DNA from: Schistosoma haematobium
Taxonomy: Eukaryota; Platyhelminthes; Trematoda; Strigeidida; Schistosomatidae
Direction of reading: 5' to 3'
Length of the DNA stretch: 64,000 nt
Assembly: GCF_000699445.3 (NCBI RefSeq)
Contig: NC_067200.1
Location: 8,244,450-8,308,449, forward strand
Shown here: one piece after another, positions 10,790-22,700 of the stretch
Position numbering within the stretch: position 1 is the first letter of the stretch
Layout: every line of letters begins with the position of its first letter
Translations under genes and position numbers: made by a program
The notes under the pieces: generated by a model
What the model saw: only the letters and a program-made list of their open reading frames with translations
Told to the model about the DNA's origin: nothing
Databases searched by the model: none

Positions 10790-13100
10790 CTTTTACTCTG
10801 GCTAAATGGAATGTAAAATTCACTTGAACAGAAAACGATTCATTGAATACTTCTGAATGCGTGTGCATATGGTGTGTGTGTGCATATATGTCTCTGTCGC
10901 AATAAGAATAAGTCCACGTGTAAATGCGGATAATTTTTAATTGATTACAGAAAATATTTCTTCTAATGCATCAAAACTCATAGTTGAATTACATACCAAT
11001 ATTATATGCCAATTGCATGCCAAATATAATTTTTACCACCGACGTATTTTGAATTTAACTTGTACTGAGAACGGTTTTGACATCATATTATATTAGATTT
11101 TGATTCCTACTAGTAATAATTGGGATGATGGTGGATCATCCAGTTTCTCTTCTTTGATTAGCACTATCAGAGTACAAGCTGCGGATTATGTTTTGTTATT
11201 TATCCATATCCGACATGTTTAGGGGATGAAAATGGTGAATAAATTATAGCGACTCACGTGCAAATGAGTTTAGTCTGATCTAACGCAGTTAAGCCCTTTT
11301 GCTAACTCATTTAGCGGACAAAGTCATACGCACTATAACAACTTATTGTACCCTTATTATTATTTTGTGCTTGTATGAAATACGTATGCTTGAATATTGC
11401 TTACGGCCTACGCATTTATTCACTCTGCTAGTCTTACTACTAACTGATTATTTGATTCGATTACTCATTAATTTCACATGCTATATATATATGTCCATGT
11501 TATTCATATGGCTGACTCTGCTTTCTCGCTCGCTTGATTCTACTCGATTGCTTACATTCGCTCAGTCGCTCGCTTGCCTGTTTGCCGTTCGGCACAACTC
11601 TTAATGCTCGTTTAATGCATCTGTAGTTTTGGACATCTGTGTGTGTGGTCTCGAAATAAACGTAATCAACGCTTCGTATTCGCCTTCTGAATAATATACC
11701 GTTGGGGTTAAATGGGACGGTTATCAAGACGAATTGTATACGAAGTTTAAGGGATATATCGAATACCGACCACCACAAATTTGTGCGAGATATTTTTAAT
11801 CATAGTCTGATATGAACTGAATGATCAATAAAGAAAATGAAACGATTTTTATTTTTTTTATTTTCAACCAGAAGGGAATTTTTATGTGACAGGGTCATCC
11901 TAGTTTAGCCATCTTGTTGATAGACAACGCACAGTATTCATTACTTCATCACTGATGAGTGTCGGTTTACACTGATAATTCAGTGTAACTTATTTAAATG
12001 TAAAAGAATCCTTGTAAAACTAATGTGTTTCTTTTAAAAAATAAGGTTGAACTTCATTTTTATACTGATAAGACCGTATCTTGTGAGAACCACAAGAAAA
12101 AGGTGAAGATGACACAGGTATTCAGTGTTTGACAACGCTTCTACCAGTAACATCTAATATAATTCGTCCCCACCCAGAGAAATCAAAAGACAGAGTCGAG
12201 AAGATCGGAAGAGTGTATTTGGCGATTACCAATGTATCGGAATTCTCTGATCTAATCTGGCTAGCGATTGCGGTTGACGTTGAGCACAGCGTTACCACAC
12301 GTGATCTAGTGCGGATGCATGACCGAGAGCCTTCAGCTAGATGAGTCCACTAGAACATATGGTCAGCATCCAATGTCGAAAACTTACAGCTATTTATTTT
12401 CGGGATTTATTTACCGCTACAAAGGTTTCCACGAAGAAATTCCCTGTACCCAGTATGAATATAACATCGATTAAGATATCAATCATGTTACAATAAAAAT
12501 AGTCTAATCATGCCCATTATTTTTTGTTATAATGATTACTCTAATAAACGTAAGTATCAAAGGGATACATTTTCGACTATACTAACATTGAGCACATACG
12601 GACCAAAAATCAACAGAATTTTGAAAATCCAAGTTAGGCGATTATTATTTCAAATGTAAATCACTGAGTTAATATATCAAAGTCTGGAATGTCAAACATC
12701 GTTACGAACACATTATTTTATTATTTCATCAGAAATCGTATCTAAATAAGCATCCTAATCAATTCCGTTTAAGACAAATACTGCTTATCAAGTTCTTCAT
12801 TTTTCAATTTTGCCTTAACATTATACAATTTAATCATTATACATCAATGTAATGTTTATAATTTCAGATTTCAGTCTAAGCAAAACACAAATGTAATTAA
12901 CCTATCAAGTAGTAAACAAATGTTATTAACGTTCATTAAGGACGATGAAATAAGGTCATGGCAATCTGAACTTACAAAGTGGGTGTAAATTACTCTCCAG
13001 TTTGAAGCAAATGTGCATATCTGTGGGTCTAGAATTTGTTATCGAAACTCGAATCCACACATTTCAATTCAAACCTTCCTAAAAAGATCAAACTTTGATT
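10790..13100. other. Upstream flank of gene A, no gene seen
   Basis: Noncoding by inspection. Several stretches are paralogous to the flank of gene B (52390-54350), for instance around 10920-11110 with 52500-52690 and 11855-11960 with 52890-53000. Scattered ORFs of up to about 100 codons have low-complexity or AT-driven composition and I do not support them. Confidence 0.5.
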
Positions 13101-13108
13101 TCCAGTTT

Positions 13109-13290
13109 CAATGTCGATCACAATGCGACTTTACGGCAAGTACATGTGTGAATATGTACATATCGAATCACTTAGAATGATGGTGAAAGCCGATCGAGAA
13201 TTTCAGCAACAAGGTGATACAAGTGTTTTCTGTCAATTTCTAGTTATCTATTTTCCTGAAAATGTTTCTCAACACTGCTTCTTGTAAGTA
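13109..13290 (+). other. Conserved short ORF of unknown nature
   Basis: An open frame of about 60 codons begins with ATGTCGATC and ends QHCFL-stop, where the stop overlaps a good donor (CTTCTTGTAAGT). A homologue with replacements and no frameshift is at about 54360-54475 (ADRQYQQRGDTSVFWQF there, ADREFQQQGDTSVFCQF here). A decayed relative lies at 15311-15380. It could be an exon or part of an unrecognised repeat; no family was recognised. Confidence 0.35.
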
Positions 13291-14871
13291 AACTGCATGA
13301 GTCAGACTGAAATCAATTGTATAGGCTGCATAATGCAAACTCCCTGATGAAAACATCAGCATTCTGAATAAATAGTTATAATTACTCTGTTTTCAGTTGA
13401 GCCTTTGTCATTTAATATTTGATGACTTCGTTTGATTCCTGGTCACCAGATCAGAGTATATTCTAGTAGCACTGTCGATACAGTACAATCTGAGAAGTTC
13501 AAATCTGAGGGTCAGTAATGCTTTTGTCCTCATGCAGTCTCCACCCCGTACTGCAAACACGTAGTGATGTCTTTGTAATAAGGCGTTCTCCTCGTCCCTC
13601 TTTATCGGGGTCGCGGTTCTGATCCGCATGTAAATTTTTAATGGAATAGTCTGATCATTTTGGTGTTTCCACCAGATATAATCACAATAAATTGAGTCCT
13701 GAATAGTCTGTAAGGTATAATGTTGTGTTCGTAGCTGTATTCCCCTTGGAAACAGTGCAAGATGATTCCACAATCAATGTTCAACTTTCTACCAGAATCT
13801 TGTGTGCTAGTTAAGTTGACGGGCAAACTAGAGGTCTCTAAATATTCTTCTTAGTTTTTGAGCTGATAAGAGCTTTGACAATCGCTGTATCAAGCTGAAG
13901 ACAAATACGTTTTACGAAGTTGTTCATTGTTTAATTCTGCCCTAACAACATACAATTATATAATTATACAAAAATTTCATGTTTATAATTTAGTTAACAA
14001 TAAACAACCGTTTATAAAAACTATTCAGTAATTTTAAGAATACATTGACTCTTAACATTCTAAGCAATCGGATCATCCATTAGAATATATTACTGTGTAG
14101 GATTTGTTGTGAGAATTTTTTTGGAAACTTTCTTTTTTCATCTGTGTATCTGTAGTCTCATACCAGGGTAGTCATATAATCACGTTCTCTGCTGTAAATG
14201 AGTTTAAACCAGAATTAATTAATCATTTCAATAATACAGTGTGCTAATAAATCACCGTATGTCAAAGTATGGAAGAACAAAATATGTGTCGTAATTGATA
14301 TGACCTAATTTCATCATAAATAAAAACACCGTTTTACATTCTTATGTAAATAAACAAGAAATATGAGGTAACTGATGATCAGTTCTAAAATTGACTTGAA
14401 TATTAGAATGAATTGAAGGAAGTTAGTGTTGGCCGACTGTGGAACACACTTTCACAAAGTCAGTACATTAATAATAAATAAATAAACAATGACTAGACAG
14501 ATCTTCTAATCCTTCCCGTGAATCAATCGGCCGTCGCGTATGCGCACACAACATTGCACATAACGCAAACTGGGGAACTCCTCAAAGTATACAAAACACA
14601 CTGCCTATACATGTTTCCTTCCACCAAACCACTAGTCTATATACCGTGGTGATGGTGTTTTCGATGTGTGTCGATTTGTGTAAGAAACATAATGTCAATG
14701 TCGCCAATAAATTAATGTGATTTTGGAACATGGAACATTTTTACATGATTGATTTACAGTCTGATCAACATTCGGATTGTTATGAATTGAACTGAGTTGT
14801 ATTTATTATTAGAAATAATAATAATTCATCAGCTCACTGACACAACATATTTATTATATCATGCAACTCCC

Positions 14872-15260
14872 TTACTTACTTACTTACTTCTGTCATCCCT
14901 CATGGAGGAGCATATACCACTCACTAGCATTCTCTATCCAACTCTGTCCTGGTCAATCCTTCCCAGTTCTCTCCACTTGCTATTCATCCTATTCATGTCT
15001 GCTTCTAATTTTCGTCACAGTGTATTCTTTGGCTCTCAACTTTTCCGTCTCCCTTCACGATTCGAAATTGGTACCTGCTTCCTGGTGCAGTTTGATGATT
15101 TCCTCAGTGTGTCTCCTATCTACTTACAACGTCTTTCCCTCTATTTCCACTCACGTGCGACCTCAGTTGTTCTCTCTCATGGTAGGCTGTTGCTGATGGT
15201 ACCCGACCAACGGACATTCAGTATCTTACGTAGAAAATAGTCTATAAATACTCCTACCTC
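14872..15260 (-). mobile_element. Truncated RTE-like fragment, antisense
   Basis: On the minus strand this is the C-terminal coding end of the element found complete at 38688-41922, followed by its (TAAG)n tail (TTAC repeats at about 14872-14889 on the plus strand). The long plus-strand ORFs here are antisense artefacts of it. The duplicate is at 56052-56440. Confidence 0.8.
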
Positions 15261-15814
15261 ATTGATCAATATATAGATATCGAGTCACTCACACACACTG
15301 AACAAAGTGCTTAGAATGATGATCAAAGTAAATGGAGAATATCGTAGCGACGTGATACAAGCGTTTTCTGTCAATTTCTAGTCATTTCTTTACCCGAAAA
15401 ATTTCATCAAAATGAAATCCAACACAAGATCTCCAAATGAGTTTTCTAAATGTATGAATTCCGACGATATGGTTTGACATTTTATCACTCTTTTTTTCCT
15501 AAATATTTAATCTGATTGATCTTTCAACAATGTGAGATATATATATATTGATTTCATCATTTCTCCCTATTTGCTATCTACCAAATGAGTCCACCAGTTC
15601 CATGTTTTCGTGTTGTGTCACATATACTACTTATGAATGTGCATAGTAGTTTAAGGATAAAAAACCAATTCTGTGTTAGTGAACATTCTCGACACCTCAA
15701 CACTGAGATCTACCTGTCCATTCATTAGGGGATGATGGGGAGATAATCGGACACGTGTTATTACATTCATACTAGGAAAGGGATCGAATGAGTTCGAAAC
15801 GAATTCTGACCCGT

Positions 15815-16163
15815 TGTTACGTCCAAGATTTGCTCGTTCCAGTTATTGAAGTACGGACTATCGATCTACTTGCAAATTACGAACCCAAATTGACAACAGA
15901 ATTAAAACTCCAATTCAGATACCAAATTTATTAGCAATTCACAACTAATCGGCCAAACGTCGTTCTTAAATTTTGTAGGTTCCCAAAGCAAAACTACCAA
16001 ATACCACACCGACGACAAAGGGAAACCATAATGTCCGAAATAACGATATAAACAAACTAGTTCAAAAGTTAAGTAAAACGAATATATCTAAAAACACAGT
16101 GAAATTAACAATATTTAATAGAACGGTTTTAATCCGCCAAATGTTTTCAGTTCTCCTGTAACA
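15815..16163 (-). repeat. 3' LTR of the BEL/Pao element
   Basis: This is a 349-bp repeat, TGTTAC...GTAACA. It differs from the partner at 20527-20875 by a single base noticed by eye, TTCTCCTG against TTCTACTG near the end. The element is read on the minus strand, so this is the downstream LTR. Confidence 0.9.
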
Positions 16164-16636
16164 CTCCCAACCAAAAGAACCTTGGTTCTTTTCACGGACA
16201 AATAAATAGGTAGCAGGAATCGAAGTATATAACTCACAAACAGTCAACAACAATCATTCAATACACTAACAGCCTCGTGATCCCTGGGACTTACACCGGT
16301 ACGCCTAGGGATCCGAGTAGCTACCTACCATCTACAGCTTCAAGAAGATACAGTTTTTGAATATCTCTCACTAGGATCCCCTTTCTTGTCCTCAGTTCTT
16401 CCTGTCTTAACAATCTGTCCTTACATGGTATCACCCTCTGTACTAGATCTAAGGGCCACTTGTTTTTTTCGGAGAAGTCAGAACATATCATAACTAAGTC
16501 ACTGGCCCATACGTTCCTCTCTAGTTTGGTTTACTTGTATCTACGCTGCAACAGCGAAACATATCCTTTAGACCAACGTCTCCGAAATACTTGTGCCAAG
16601 TAGTTCGCTTGCTTCCATCTCTTAGAATACCTGTCA

Positions 16637-17975
16637 TTAGATAGTGTAAGTGAATTCTGCGACGTTCTCCCTCAATAGCAATAATTTTGCTGGTGTTATG
16701 GCACCGAGATCATTCGAGTCGTCTGTAACGGGAACCAAGGGTTGATTGTTAAATATACGCTCAGCCTCTTTCATGAAAGTTTCAAGGCATTCATCTGTTA
16801 AGGATTGTTCCTTTACAAGAGCACCCAATACCCTACGTACAGAGCGAATCATGCGCTCCCACACTCCTCCCCAATGACTAACAGCCGGAGGATTGAAATG
16901 TCAGTCAATCACTTTTCTTAGTGAATCAGAGTGTATACGCCCCTGCATCCAACCCTGAAGACATTTTCTTAGTTCACGTTCAGCTCCCACAAGATTTGAT
17001 CCATTATCACTGTATATCTCTTTTGAATAGCCTCTTCTACTGACAAACCTCATTAGTGCCATGATAAATGAGTCTGTGGTAAAACTATATGCCACCTCCA
17101 GATGCAGCAGCCCTCAACCTTAAACAAGTGAATACACAACCATATCGCTTCTCAGTACTTCTATCATGTTTAACCATAATGGGTCCAAAATGATCCACCC
17201 CAACTGATAAGAATGGATAGTCACCACCTCCTATTCTGATCGGAGGTAATGGTGCCATTAGTTGTTGAATGGGACAGGCGTTCTTCCTTTTACAATAAAC
17301 ACAATCTTTTATCACCCTCCTCACGGTCAGACCACCCCTCAGCACCCAAAATTTTTCTCGAACTGTTGCCAATACCTGTGTTGCTCCAACATGTCCCTCC
17401 AAAATATGGTAATACTGTAGAATCAAATATGTAATTGTATGCTTCGATGGTAATATTATAGGATGCTTCCTCGACTTGGGCCAGGAACTAATTCGAAGTC
17501 GGCCACCAACACACAATAATCCGCTTATCATCATTGGATTTAAGATTTTTAACGGTGAATTTGTTATTTTCACCTTGCTAATGGTATCAGACGACAATAT
17601 TTCAATCTCTTTTCGAAATACTATGCGTCGGACATATCGAATTAAATCTAAAAAAGCTAAGTTTAACTCATCAACTCTGAGCATACCCACCTGTAGAGAC
17701 GGATCAGTTCTACCAGAATCCATTATCAGTAAATATCGCTTAAACCAGGTTAACCATGCAACAGAGTTAAGTAATCTAGTCCGATCTGAATAATGATTAA
17801 TAAGTAAATCAACAATGGATTCTCCAACCATTACATGCGTGGACATTGCTTTCTTCAATTCCAAGAGATGGGGTCCAGGACCTTGTATATCGGTAGCAGG
17901 CCAACACTCCTTTGGCTTCTTCAAAAAATGTGGACCCTCCTCCCATACCTTGACATCACCGATGTTGAACTTCAC
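16637..17975 (-). pseudogene. BEL/Pao integrase region
   Basis: Three open pieces (17975-17085, 17095-16901, 16864-16637) form one integrase. Visible parts are the linker with LCVGGRLR, a zinc-binding segment with HILEGHVG and CVYCKRKNACP, the core with VDHFGPIMVK, then SDNGSNLVGAERELR, then [13 protein letters not shown] and FNNQPL. The first and second pieces are in different frames, so a small indel lies at about 17090-17100. The second and third share a frame but are split by TGA at 16901-16903, where family members usually have tryptophan. The in-frame TAA at 18006-18008 separates it from RNase H. Confidence 0.85.
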
Positions 17976-18005
17976 CCCTGTGGATGCAAAGTCTGCTATG
18001 TTTTC

Positions 18006-18401
18006 TTAAGAAGGCAAGAATCTCCATTGGCCCACCCTAGTAATACTATGAATAGTCGAAATCCGGTTCGCTATGAATGTTTTAAACTGGCTTTTACCAT
18101 TTCTAATATAATGTAAGACAATCATGGAATCCGTCCAAAACTTGACGCCCGTAAGCTTAATATCTAACTCGGTCTGCAGCTGGATCCCCATGCGAGCTGC
18201 TAACACTGTTGCCGTAAGTTTCAAGCACGGTATAGTATGAACTATCATGGGGGTTACTCCTGCCCTAGCCGTAATAAGACCAGAACATATTTCAGAGTCA
18301 GGGATGTAAGAGCGGACGTATTCCTCTACACCATGTCCAGTTTCCGAAGCATCACTGAAAATGTGAAGTTCCAGGAGCGAGTGGTCTGATTGAGGAGACA
18401 A
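18006..18401 (-). pseudogene. BEL/Pao RNase H region
   Basis: The same frame as the RT segment upstream. Recognisable pieces are IFSDASETGHGVEEYVR, PCLKLTATVLAARMG and FWTDSMIVLHYIRNG, the typical Pao RNase H signature with its acidic residues. It ends at a TAA at 18006-18008 after WRFLPS; the frame then reopens without a shift into the integrase part, so this is a single nonsense change. Confidence 0.85.
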
Positions 18402-18521
18402 TACACAACGTGGAAAACTAACGTTCTCAACCCTCTGAAATTCACTTAAAATCTTTAACCAGCGTTTGCTTTCCTCATTTGGAATCTCTACGTCCCATCC
18501 AAGTCCGAATTTACCTAAACG

Positions 18522-19550
18522 TTAAAGTAACAGCTTCATGGGAAGTATAAACGGTGCTAACAATCCCAAGGGATTGTAAAGTGAGGTTAAACTCGATAGT
18601 ATACCGCGCCTAGTGAGGGGGCGTTTTGGTATGCGAACTTTAAGTTCAAACGAATCAACCATAGTGTTCCAAAATAATCCCAATGTGCGTTCAGTAGGAA
18701 GTTTTTCAAAGTCAATCTCTCTTACGGCTTCTGCTCTCTCTTCTGGATAAACTGATTTGAGAATTTGTAAACAGTTACTTATCCACTTGGTAAGTCTGAA
18801 CTCACCTTTTCTGAGGAGTAAACCAAGGGTTTTTGCTGGCTCAATTGCATCCTGCACATTATCATCGGAGGCTAAATAGTCGTCAACATAGAAATTCTTA
18901 TCTACGACTTCCTGGACATCTTTATTAAATTCCTTACAGGATGTATCTACCGTCTTCTTAAGAGCAAAGTTAGCGCAAAAGGGGAAGGACAAGGCTCCAA
19001 ACGGATGAACTGTTAAACAATATCCCTTAAGCTTCCATCTTGGGATCTTTACTTGAAGAAACATCTCCTCGATGACAGCGGCTAATGTTACGTTACCTAG
19101 TCTGAACCGTAGAAGTGCACCAATTAAACTATTTACAGTATTTGGTCCTCCCGAAAGCTGATCATTAAGAGAACAATCTTGATAGACAGCTGCACAATCA
19201 AAAACAATTCTCAGTTTTCCAGGCGTTTTAGGGTTGATAACGGGATGATGAGGAATATACCGACAAAGTGAATCACGGTCGAATCCCCTCTTACTAGCTA
19301 CAGTGATATAGCTGTTACTTAAATGTTCAGTCATCACAATGCGATATTTCTCCAGAAGGTTATTATCCTTCAAAAACCTCTTTAGACACTTCAGTCTGCG
19401 CTTAACTATTTCCAGATTATTCGGTAGCATTGACTTGCCACACTGCAAGGGTAAACCAACTTGAAAATGGCTACCCACCAATCTAAAGGAGGCATTAAAT
19501 TGTAGTGACTCACATTTATCACGAGAACACGACTGGTCTAATAAAAACAA
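18522..19550 (-). pseudogene. BEL/Pao reverse transcriptase region
   Basis: A 342-codon segment with Pao-type RT motifs: LRIVFDCAAVYQDCSLNDQL, EEMFLQVKIP, FCANFALKKT, and the catalytic FYVDDYLASD. The usual aspartate before the MFLQV segment reads glutamate here (AVIEEMF). The frame ends at TAA 18522-18524 inside a normally continuous protein (KLLL-stop-RLGKFGLGWD follows in the same frame). The N-terminal methionine is unlikely to be a true start; the fragment belongs to a gag-pol polyprotein. Confidence 0.85.
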
Positions 19551-19810
19551 TTATTATTATAACCAACTGTACCAGTGTTTATTTTAATGTGCTTTTGTTT
19601 GACTGTGCTAATGACAGCTTTATTTTGCTTCCATTCTTTTACTCACACTTTGATTGTAACTTCGCGCGAATTCGGTTACGTTCTGTAACCAAGCTTGTAT
19701 TCTGGCACGATCTCGGTATCCTTTCGATGCCACGAGATCGCCAGCGAATACATCTTGATTTGGTCCATTAACTGTCTTCAGATATTTGGCTTCTCGGAGA
19801 TTTTACGGAT

Positions 19811-20398
19811 TTATTTGGTTACGTCCAACCTTCGCCTTCTGATTAACTTGGTACGTGTTTCTTGGTAGCGGTGTTCATAGTTATCCCAACTCGACGCCAC
19901 GCTACAAACTATTTCTAAGACTCTTTTGTTTTCGAAAGAATGTCCTTTACGATACCTGTCTGAGTCATTCAACTCATCAACCAATCCACCTTTCAAAATG
20001 TAGAATGTCTCCTTGGAACGATTAACACAATCAGTATTACGATTCAAACACCTTTCTCTTTTTCCATTCATGTCACTTTTATCTATGGAAAGCCGATTAT
20101 ACTCTATAACCTCACATCCTAATTTAGCAATATCAACGTCTTCTTGAAGATCTAACATCTTAAGCTGCAGTTCTAATTCAAGCCTCTTTTATAAGTTCTT
20201 TTTCCTCAGTAGTGTCATAGCTAACTTCAGTTTAGAAGATCTAAGCCGATCAGAACACATACTATTAACACCAACATCATCACATTTATCATCATCAACA
20301 TCCGACATATCACAAACAGCTCTGGAAATTTTACCATCCAATTCGCCATTTGCCTTTGGTTCTTTGCTTTTTGTTTCCATAGTATGCCTTTGTTCCAA
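19811..20398 (-). pseudogene. BEL/Pao gag N-terminal region
   Basis: Two open pieces in one frame (20398-20189 and 20158-19811) are separated by a TAA after LRKKNL. The product is charged and partly helical, with ELELQLKMLDLQEDV, as in the coiled-coil part of BEL gag proteins. It starts 128 nt inside the 5' LTR. It stops well before the nucleocapsid region, which is missing. Confidence 0.65.
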
Positions 20399-20526
20399 AG
20401 AATCGATTACCAGAACAAATCTGAATTAATTCAAACGAAATCGATCAATATGACGAGGAAATTGAACTCGAAATATCCAGACTAATCCAATGTATGAAAA
20501 CAGAACCAATAGTTGAAGTACTTTAA

Positions 20527-20875
20527 TGTTACGTCCAAGATTTGCTCGTTCCAGTTATTGAAGTACGGACTATCGATCTACTTGCAAATTACGAACCCAA
20601 ATTGACAACAGAATTAAAACTCCAATTCAGATACCAAATTTATTAGCAATTCACAACTAATCGGCCAAACGTCGTTCTTAAATTTTGTAGGTTCCCAAAG
20701 CAAAACTACCAAATACCACACCGACGACAAAGGGAAACCATAATGTCCGAAATAACGATATAAACAAACTAGTTCAAAAGTTAAGTAAAACGAATATATC
20801 TAAAAACACAGTGAAATTAACAATATTTAATAGAACGGTTTTAATCCGCCAAATGTTTTCAGTTCTACTGTAACA
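20527..20875 (-). repeat. 5' LTR of the BEL/Pao element
   Basis: The 349-bp LTR upstream of gag on the minus strand. Its end is TTCTACTGTAACA, as in the solo LTR at 56995-57343. No convincing tRNA primer-binding complement was recognised immediately inside it. Confidence 0.9.
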
Positions 20876-20903
20876 CCGTTGTCGGTCACCGAGGTCTCTT
20901 GAG

Positions 20904-21555
20904 TTGCCAAACAGTCAATCAATGTTGATTCTGCGGCTGTAAGTTTAGGCATTGTGGATACTTCCAGTCACTTTGCAAATGCATTCTCAATAAATAGAAA
21001 CATCTTCACTCGTACTGAACCAGTAAAAACTGAGTAGATTCTCTCTCTAGGGTCTAGCAAACGTAGGCCACCGCTGTGATTCGAAATTCTGTGAGTGATG
21101 AGCAAAATGATGAACAATTACAAAATTTGCTTTCGATATCTTTATCCGCTAGGGACCATCTTATTGACTCCAGAGTAGCCGCTGTGATATTAAATGAGAA
21201 CATTTTGGTGCAGGCTGTAATTGAAGCCAACATTTCAACCAACAAACTAGTAATTCACTAGCTTGTCAACCAATATTTCATGTATGTTTGAAGGTCATTG
21301 CAGCTGCGAAATTACATGAATAATCTAATTCACGAGAAAAAAAGCAGACAGTGAATAGTTTTCTAATCCTTGTTTAGCCTTATTTCACATGGTGTACAAC
21401 AGGTCCTAGAAGTCAGGAATTGTGATGCCGATATAGACAATATTGCAAAAGTATCTGACAACGTACATGTGAGAACTAAGCGAAATAGTTCTCAGTTACA
21501 TAACACGACAATAGGCGACAGGATCAATACGCGACAAGAGACATGTATTTCATGA
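20904..21555 (+). CDS. Unassigned small multi-exon gene, copy 1 (partial)
   Basis: Three exons are proposed: 20904-20938 (ends GCGGCT|GTAAGT), 21067-21249 (after GTAG, before GTAATT) and 21403-21555 (after CAACAG, ends in TGA). The last two junctions are phase 0 and the joined frame is open. Peptide pieces are AKQSINVDSAA, then RNSVSDEQNDEQLQNLLSIS and RVAAVILNENILVQAVIEAN, then a hydrophilic tail ending INTRQETCIS. The composition looks coding, but I do not recognise the family. The BEL/Pao element inserted only 28 bp upstream of the first exon, so the gene may be broken at its 5' side. Copy 2 is at 57372-58023 with no difference noticed. Confidence 0.45.
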
Positions 21556-22329
21556 CACACGTTGACGGAGTTGACGTAGAACCACAAGAAACGAAGATGG
21601 TGAAGGAGTAAGTCACTAGTCAGGAGTCACTATCTCCTCAGGAGACACTTTGTTGATTTGATATATTAGTTTCACCAAACACATGGGAATTGAACTATAA
21701 AGCGTAGGCCTCCTTGTAAATTCAAAATAACATAACAAAAATTATCACATCGGTTGTCTGTATCTGCTTCCTTAGACAGTGTAACTCTTGGAAACAGTCG
21801 TTTGCTTTACGTACAGTACCGAGCAACCGATTCACTATTCTTGGTAAATACAGAAGCAGATTCGTATTGCCCGTAACTGAAACCTGTAGGCAGTGAACCA
21901 TTCGGATATAAAACGCATGAATAACGAAAATGGATGTTGGATTTCGGCCTGAATACATAACATTGCTGATAGGTTGTTATAATTGGTGTGTCCGTATCAA
22001 CAACAGGTACTGATTTCTCAAAGAACTTCAACTTATTAGTTGAGTCCAGAGAACAATCGGTGGGATCGGTGATCGCACCATTATGGTAGAAGGAGTAAAG
22101 ATTCACTCCGTATCTATGAATCGCATTGTATTTTCAGTAAACCAATAAAGAAAATCAAGCAAAATGGGACAATGTGCAAAGCAAATATTAGTACGCCAAA
22201 ACAAGTACTAATATGCAAAATGAAAGTGGCTTCACTTTTGAATAGGAAAATGGTAGAAAAATAACGTGCAAAACAAAGTCGTACATTAAATCGAAATCAA
22301 TTATCATAGGTGAACAGCGTTAAGACAAA

Positions 22330-22700
22330 GCACAGGGTTCTAGGCGAACACAATAAAACGATTGTTGAAATTATGAATGTTTATCAACTGAGTTAGTTAT
22401 GCCATGTGTTATGTATGCTGAACCATCACTTACCTCGAGCGCCAATACTAACTGGTGTAAGAGCAGGCAAAACAAATGTATGAGAAGCCAATCTAAAGCA
22501 TGACATTCATTCTGTCATTAACCGTTTTCCTGATGCATTTGTGTAAATACAGACTACCACGTTAAGACGTGGAGTGATGCGGTTCAGATCAAGCCACAAT
22601 GGATCAGATGCCCCTTACTCTACATTTTGAATTCCACCATTCCTCCATTTGTTCTCATTCTAGCATTTCACTCCATATTCATGGTACTTAGTTTTTATTA
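22330..22700 (+). mobile_element. Decayed RTE-like fragment
   Basis: The segment from GAAATTATGAATGTTTATC onward aligns with the C-terminal coding part of the element at 1-2150 (around 1630-1830), with many substitutions and no open frame. It is repeated at about 58800-59170 in the second copy of the duplication. Confidence 0.65.

Larger units (their letters stand above)
15811..20879 (-). mobile_element. BEL/Pao LTR retrotransposon, full length but defective
   Basis: Two 349-bp LTRs beginning TGTTAC and ending GTAACA flank a minus-strand gag-pol region. Both outer sides carry CCGT, a 4-bp target duplication (15811-15814 and 20876-20879). The internal order on the minus strand is gag, a short unassigned segment, RT, RNase H, integrase, as in the BEL/Pao family. 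The expected protease and gag zinc knuckle are not recognisable between 19811 and 19551. Several nonsense changes and a frameshift disable pol, yet the LTRs are almost identical. Confidence 0.9.

Noticed and set aside
14797..15240. 147-codon plus-strand ORF, repeated at 55977-56420
   Set aside because: It is the antisense of an RTE-like fragment with its TTAC (TAAG reversed) tail; the coding sense is on the minus strand.
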